Below are positions 60,537 to 64,000 of a stretch of 64,000 nucleotides of DNA, piece after piece. The number at the start of each line of letters is the position of its first letter. The stretch's first letter is position 1. Both the position numbers and the translations under genes were made by a program. The DNA is from Candidatus Microthrix parvicella Bio17-1. Its GTDB lineage: Bacteria > Actinomycetota > Acidimicrobiia > Acidimicrobiales > Microtrichaceae. Location of the stretch: assembly GCF_000299415.1 (NCBI RefSeq), contig NZ_AMPG01000003.1, forward strand, positions 248,001 to 312,000. The letters are read 5' to 3'. A model generated the notes under the pieces. The model searched no databases. It was not told where the DNA came from and was given only the letters and a program-made list of their open reading frames with translations.

Positions 60537-61166
60537 CGTCCCGGTCCAGATGTGCGCCATACCCGGGGTCGTTTCGGTACACCGGCGCGGCGCCTGCGGC
60601 TCTCGCTGCGGAGCAGTTCTTGTAACTTCCGCTTCCAATCTCAGGCAGAGGCGCAGCCACCGGCATGGGCGGAGGTGGAGGTGGAGGTGGAGCGTATTCC
60701 GTTGTGGGGATTGGTGCTGCGGTTGGGGCCGGAGTTGGTGGTGGCGGAGCTGTGGTTGGTGGTGGTGGGGTCGTCGTTGAAGGAGGCGGGGCAGTGGTTG
60801 TGGGCGCCCGGTTGTCGTTGCCCGTGCGGTTGTGGGCGCAGCAGCAGTGGAGGTGGGACCCACCCGTTCGGTTGTGGTCGTCCGTTGGACGGCCCGCACC
60901 TCCTGGATGCGGTCGTTGCCGGTGGCGTCGTCAGGGCCTGCGGCCAGGCCCGCAAGCATGGCCAGCATGAGGAATCCCGTGGTGCTCACCGCCAGCCAGG
61001 GCCAGGTTCTCGACCAGCCCGAGCGCTGCAACGGGGTCGGCGCACCCGGTGCTGTCGACGATGTTTCGGTGGTCGTCGGTGCGACAAAATTGGGTTGGAG
61101 TTCCGCTGGATACCAGCGCCCATCAGAAGCCCGCCACCACCCCGAATCAGGCTGATTATCGCTCAT
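60511..61166 (-). pseudogene. excalibur-domain membrane protein with frameshift
   Basis: From ATG 61166 the frame encodes a DUF2510-like front (SGWWRASDGRWYPAEL), a transmembrane helix and a Thr-rich linker. Near 60810 the sense frame changes by one base in a G/C run. The new frame carries a Pro-rich linker, then an excalibur calcium-binding domain (YKNCSAARAAGAAPVYRNDP, LDRDGDGVGCEN) ending at 60511. Both halves are intact and match one protein. It is either a recent mutation or a sequencing error; with the base restored the gene would encode about 218 residues. Confidence 0.65.
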
Positions 61167-61284
61167 GGATGTCACTCACAGGCGCAATGCTCCCACACAG
61201 GGTGTTCATCCTGAGGCCTGGCCAGGGAAGGTGCCGGGGCGCGGCTGTCGCGCGTGGAGGCTCGTCATCTGAAACGTTCGAGTG

Positions 61285-61440
61285 TCAGCGCTTCTCGCAG
61301 GCGATCTTGTCGCCGTCGCGGTCGAGCCCAGCGTTGATCTGGTGGCGACTCCGGGCTACAGGTGAGCGCGTCGTCGAGGGCTCGCACTTCTGGCCAGCAC
61401 CCGCTGGAGTCGTTGTCGGTTGAATCGTTGTATTGCAATG
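61285..61440 (-). pseudogene. excalibur-like C-terminal fragment
   Basis: A minus-strand frame ending at 61285 encodes HQINAGLDRDGDKIACEKR, the calcium-loop end of an excalibur domain. It overlaps the CrtO-like gene's 3' end in another frame. No start or upstream domain can be linked to it. It may be the tail of a second excalibur gene partly overwritten by the acyltransferase gene, or a remnant. Confidence 0.35.
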
Positions 61441-61859
61441 AACGGCAGGTGCGTCACAACACCGAAGACCACCATCAGCCCGCCCACCATCGGGCGGCAC
61501 CACAGGAGAAACGCCGGTCCGGCACACAGGTTGGTCCAGTGCACCAGTTCGGCTCGTCGGGTCTCGGCTGCGAAGCGGTTGAGGTGCTGTTCGGAGCGGC
61601 TGGTCAGGTGTCGTTTGGAGAACCCGTCGGGAAAGAAGTTGCCCGCTTCTGGCAGGCGGTCCTTCCAGTTTCCGATGCGCAGGTGTCGTTGGTAGAACGC
61701 GCCATGGGCCTCGAAGGGCCGTTCGCGGGTGATGACGTTGTCCTGGTCCAAACGGCCCAGAGGCACGCGGCTGAAGTAGAACCCGGAGCCCAGGCCGATG
61801 AACAGCCACACAACCACCGACAGGCCCACGGCTGCGTGGTCGCTCAGATGCAGGATCAC
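61356..61859 (-). CDS. CrtO-like glycosyl-carotenoid acyltransferase
   Basis: 167 residues from ATG 61859, overlapping the GT2 gene stop by ATGA. Two or three membrane helices. The conserved blocks GNWKDRLPEAGNFFPDGFSK, ETRRAELVHWTNL and FIAIQRFNRQRLQRVL match the family of glycosyl-4,4'-diaponeurosporenoate acyltransferase (CrtO), the last step of staphyloxanthin assembly. It would transfer a fatty acyl chain onto a lipid-linked sugar at the membrane. Outside staphylococci the acceptor may be another glycolipid. Confidence 0.78.
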   Translation of the reverse strand: MILHLSDHAAVGLSVVVWLFIGLGSGFYFSRVPLGRLDQDNVITRERPFEAHGAFYQRHLRIGNWKDRLPEAGNFFPDGFSKRHLTSRSEQHLNRFAAETRRAELVHWTNLCAGPAFLLWCRPMVGGLMVVFGVVTHLPFIAIQRFNRQRLQRVLARSASPRRRAHL

Positions 61860-63037
61860 GTGAGTTCAGACTCGAAGGCGGCGGCCCTCTGGGTGAGATC
61901 GATCGTTCGACCACTCCATCGTGTGGAACGCCGCACGAGCGTGCGCCACGTTGAGCGCACGAAGACGCCGAAAAACGTCACCAGTCCCACCGGGTACAGC
62001 ACCGATGTCCACCACCTGAATCGCCCCACCCGATGAAGCAGCACCGCCAACTGAGCGACGAAAGCCATGTAGATCCCGGCGTGAAGCAGCAGGGATTGGC
62101 CGGCGATGCCGTCGACAAGACCGAGCGTCGCAGAGCCGAGGGCAGTCACCCACAGCACCGTTGCGGCCAGTGTTGGATACCGGGTCGACAAGGCGCCGGC
62201 ACAGAAGTTCTTGGTCCACCCCTCGAGGAGACCGCGCACGCCCTTGGGGTACATCCGGAAGTTGATCAGATCCGCGCCCAGCCTGATGTTCACGGTGAGT
62301 CCCGCATCCTGATATCGCTGGGCCAACGCCACATCCTCGGCCACGTCCGTCCGGACGGATTGGTGGCCGCCCACTCGCTGATAGTCGGCGAACGTGGTGG
62401 CCAGCACCGGGCCAAAAGCACCGGTCGGGGGGGAGGAGTGACCGGCCCCAACACCCATGATGGCAATGACGTTGAACAGCGCCGACAGTTGCTCGTACGG
62501 CCTGACCGCGACGTGGTGTGGTTGCACAGACAGCAGCCCACCGATGTTGCGTTGTTGGCCCGTCACCACGTCGAGCGCTCCGGGTGCCATGCGGACGTCG
62601 GCGTCGATGAAGACCAGTTGGAGATCACCCCCTTCGTCCGTGGTCAATCCCAAGAGCCGCTGTGCTGCAGCCACCCCGTTCCAGCACGCCCAGCTCTTGC
62701 CGGTCCAACCAATCGGTAGGTCTGGGGCGCCAACCACGACGACTCCATCCACGGCGTTGGCGATTGAAGCGGTCTGGTCGGTGGAGTGGTCGTCCACCAC
62801 GATGATCAACGGTGTGCGCGTCGCGGCCCGGTCGGCGGTCAGATCCATGAGAAGCCCGCCGAGGCTTCCCGCTTCGTTGCGGGCCGGGATGATGATCGCT
62901 CGTTGCAAACCCGCAGGGGTTGCGGCTGCCGGAGCGTGAGCGACTGGTTCGATACCTGCTGCCAGCACCCGTGGGCGCCCGAAGACCACCCAACCCAAGA
63001 CCCAACCCGTCACACAGAAGACGATGGTTGCCGTCAT
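61856..63037 (-). CDS. CrtQ-like GT2 glycosyltransferase
   Basis: 393 residues from ATG 63037. N-terminal membrane helix, then a GT2 catalytic domain with IIIPARNEAGSLGGLL, IIVVDDHSTDQT, FIDADVRMAPGA (DxD-type metal site) and DVAEDVALAQRYQDAG (the ED base). Three C-terminal membrane helices follow. This layout and the ATGA-coupled CrtO-like acyltransferase match the 4,4'-diaponeurosporenoate glycosyltransferase CrtQ. It would put a sugar on a carotenoid acid or similar hydrophobic acceptor. No carotenoid backbone gene is in the window. Confidence 0.8.
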   Translation of the reverse strand: MTATIVFCVTGWVLGWVVFGRPRVLAAGIEPVAHAPAAATPAGLQRAIIIPARNEAGSLGGLLMDLTADRAATRTPLIIVVDDHSTDQTASIANAVDGVVVVGAPDLPIGWTGKSWACWNGVAAAQRLLGLTTDEGGDLQLVFIDADVRMAPGALDVVTGQQRNIGGLLSVQPHHVAVRPYEQLSALFNVIAIMGVGAGHSSPPTGAFGPVLATTFADYQRVGGHQSVRTDVAEDVALAQRYQDAGLTVNIRLGADLINFRMYPKGVRGLLEGWTKNFCAGALSTRYPTLAATVLWVTALGSATLGLVDGIAGQSLLLHAGIYMAFVAQLAVLLHRVGRFRWWTSVLYPVGLVTFFGVFVRSTWRTLVRRSTRWSGRTIDLTQRAAAFESELT

Positions 63038-63217
63038 GAATCCGTCACCATGCGCCCTGGGCTGCGCAGCGTGCAATTCGCCGGTCCGGTCGCGTTGAAA
63101 TCATCACCACCGAAACCCGACAGCCGTGTTGATCCCAAGAGCGCTCATGGGTCAGCAGACTACGTGCGAGCCGCATGACTCAGGTGAAGGCAGCGGACAC
63201 GAGCCATTCGTAGGTGA

Positions 63218-64000
63218 TTAGACGTCGAGGTTTGGCTGATTGTCGCCACCCTGGCGGTTGGGGCTATCCGGTCGCTCTGGCTGGGGTTTCTGCGGGAGCG
63301 TCCTCACCGTCACAAGATTTCGGACCTGGGCGTCGTTATCAGGGGGAAGTCGAGCAGCAGTCATGAACTCATCAATGCTCCAGAAGCCTCCGAAGCGTTG
63401 ACGTGCGACGATCGCACGCTCAGCCGATTCGACATCGAGCCCGGCGCGACCAAGAAAGTCGGCCAGCGTTGCGGTGTTCACATCGATCAATGCCTGGTCG
63501 TCGTGGCTACTCGGCCGTTCGCGTGCCGCAGCGGTTCCGGCATTTGGTCTCGCCGGAGACGGTGGCCGAAGAACTGATGTTGGTGGGGGAGGAAGGGGCG
63601 CATGGCTGGAGTACTGGTTGGCAGTTCCTTGACCGCCGACGGCGCCCGCCGCTCCCCACGTCGGGACCGCTGAAGCAGCGCCGTTCGAGCCAGCCGCAGG
63701 GCGTGACGAACTGTCTGCGCCGGCTTTGAATCTGAGCCAAGACCGATTGATGGCAAGCGCGTGCACGAACCCGCCTGCCCAGACGCCAAGTGCCAAGAAC
63801 ATACCGACCTTCGATTGCCATCTCGACGAATCAGCTGTGCCGTCAGGAAGCCGCGGACCCGACCCGGACAATGCCATAAATGCGACAGTCGCAGCGCCGT
63901 AACCACCTGCGGCGATCAGCCAAGACCGGCGCTTCGCAGAGATACCGACGTAGAGGAACGACGCCCACGTGAAGCAGCAGCAAAACAGGGTCCCGGCAAT
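63218..64000 (-). CDS. membrane protein with ComEA-like helix-hairpin-helix (5' end outside window)
   Basis: The frame stays open to base 64000, so the start lies outside the window; an internal ATG at 63877 is not needed. The N-terminal visible part has two hydrophobic segments, before and after FLYVGISAKRRSWL, then a third (VGMFLALGVWAGGFVHALAI). A Pro/Ala/Ser linker and a helix-hairpin-helix domain follow: DQALIDVNTATLADFLGRAG, ERAIVARQRFGGFWSIDEF. This domain matches ComEA-type DNA-binding HhH repeats, but here it is at the C-terminus of a multi-span protein. No competence genes are nearby. The 63038-63217 gap is empty. Confidence 0.65.
   Translation of the reverse strand: MAGTLFCCCFTWASFLYVGISAKRRSWLIAAGGYGAATVAFMALSGSGPRLPDGTADSSRWQSKVGMFLALGVWAGGFVHALAINRSWLRFKAGADSSSRPAAGSNGAASAVPTWGAAGAVGGQGTANQYSSHAPLPPPPTSVLRPPSPARPNAGTAAARERPSSHDDQALIDVNTATLADFLGRAGLDVESAERAIVARQRFGGFWSIDEFMTAARLPPDNDAQVRNLVTVRTLPQKPQPERPDSPNRQGGDNQPNLDV

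Noticed and set aside
60660-60800. GGTGG-rich tract that resembles a repeat array
   Set aside because: It encodes the Pro/Thr linker of the excalibur protein; units are irregular and no array structure is present.
1-64000. CRISPR arrays, complete tRNAs, rRNA, riboswitches
   Set aside because: None seen on reading the gaps; only the truncated tRNA-Arg was found. A covariance-model scan would be decisive.

Overview
The window is dense, GC-rich (roughly two-thirds G+C) bacterial chromosome with actinobacterial features: GTG starts, many ATGA/GTGA start-stop overlaps, lipoproteins with Thr/Ser/Pro-rich linkers, excalibur and DUF2510-like domains, and a MelC1/MelC2-type tyrosinase pair. The heavy load of lipid-acting enzymes and the PUFA-synthase-like megasynthase would fit a lipid-storing Acidimicrobiia-type organism. 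That placement is an inference; no marker gene in the window proves it.

Layout. 1-11.8 kb is mostly catabolic and envelope functions: an alpha/beta hydrolase tail, threonine aldolase, an ECHDC3-like crotonase, a secreted GH5 endoglycoceramidase-like enzyme, a hydrolase lipoprotein, a membrane metallophosphoesterase, an FtsX-type permease and a SulP transporter. 11.8-14.5 kb is a scarred accessory patch: two decayed copies of a small toxin-like gene, one followed by an intact helix-turn-helix antitoxin-like gene, a DUF4143 AAA ATPase preceded by three 23-bp repeats, and the 3' two-thirds of a tRNA-Arg(ACG) gene that looks like an integration scar.

14.5-33.6 kb, all on the minus strand, is the centrepiece. 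Seven almost completely overlapping genes encode a two-protein, Pfa-like type I synthase (PfaD-like enoyl reductase-KS-AT-ACP-KR, then KS-AT-DH-phosphopantetheinyl transferase), a free ACP, two alpha/beta hydrolases, a GT1 glycosyltransferase and a membrane-anchored methyltransferase. A patatin-like lipase follows. The parts suggest a self-contained pathway for a reduced, glycosylated and possibly methylated lipid.

33.7-49.8 kb carries a hemerythrin/thioredoxin-fold pair, a K+ channel with TrkA domains, an IS1182-like transposase remnant, two SDR enzymes, a GT39-like membrane protein, a quinone reductase, a GH16 lipoprotein, a GerMN lipoprotein, a PASTA-protein remnant fused against a deaminase, a secreted lipase, an SDR-AhpD-like-TetR operon and a SAM methyltransferase.

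49.9-64 kb holds a crotonase, a collapsed MDR pseudogene, a nitroreductase-ADH pair, two serine beta-lactamase-fold hydrolases, a His-rich MelC1-like protein with tyrosinase, a TetR regulator, DUF6326 and DUF2252 proteins, an HNH nuclease that overlaps a frameshifted excalibur protein, a CrtQ/CrtO-like glycosyltransferase-acyltransferase pair (as in acylated carotenoid glycosides), and a membrane protein with a ComEA-like helix-hairpin-helix, cut off by the window end. No rRNA, complete tRNA, CRISPR array or integrase gene was seen.
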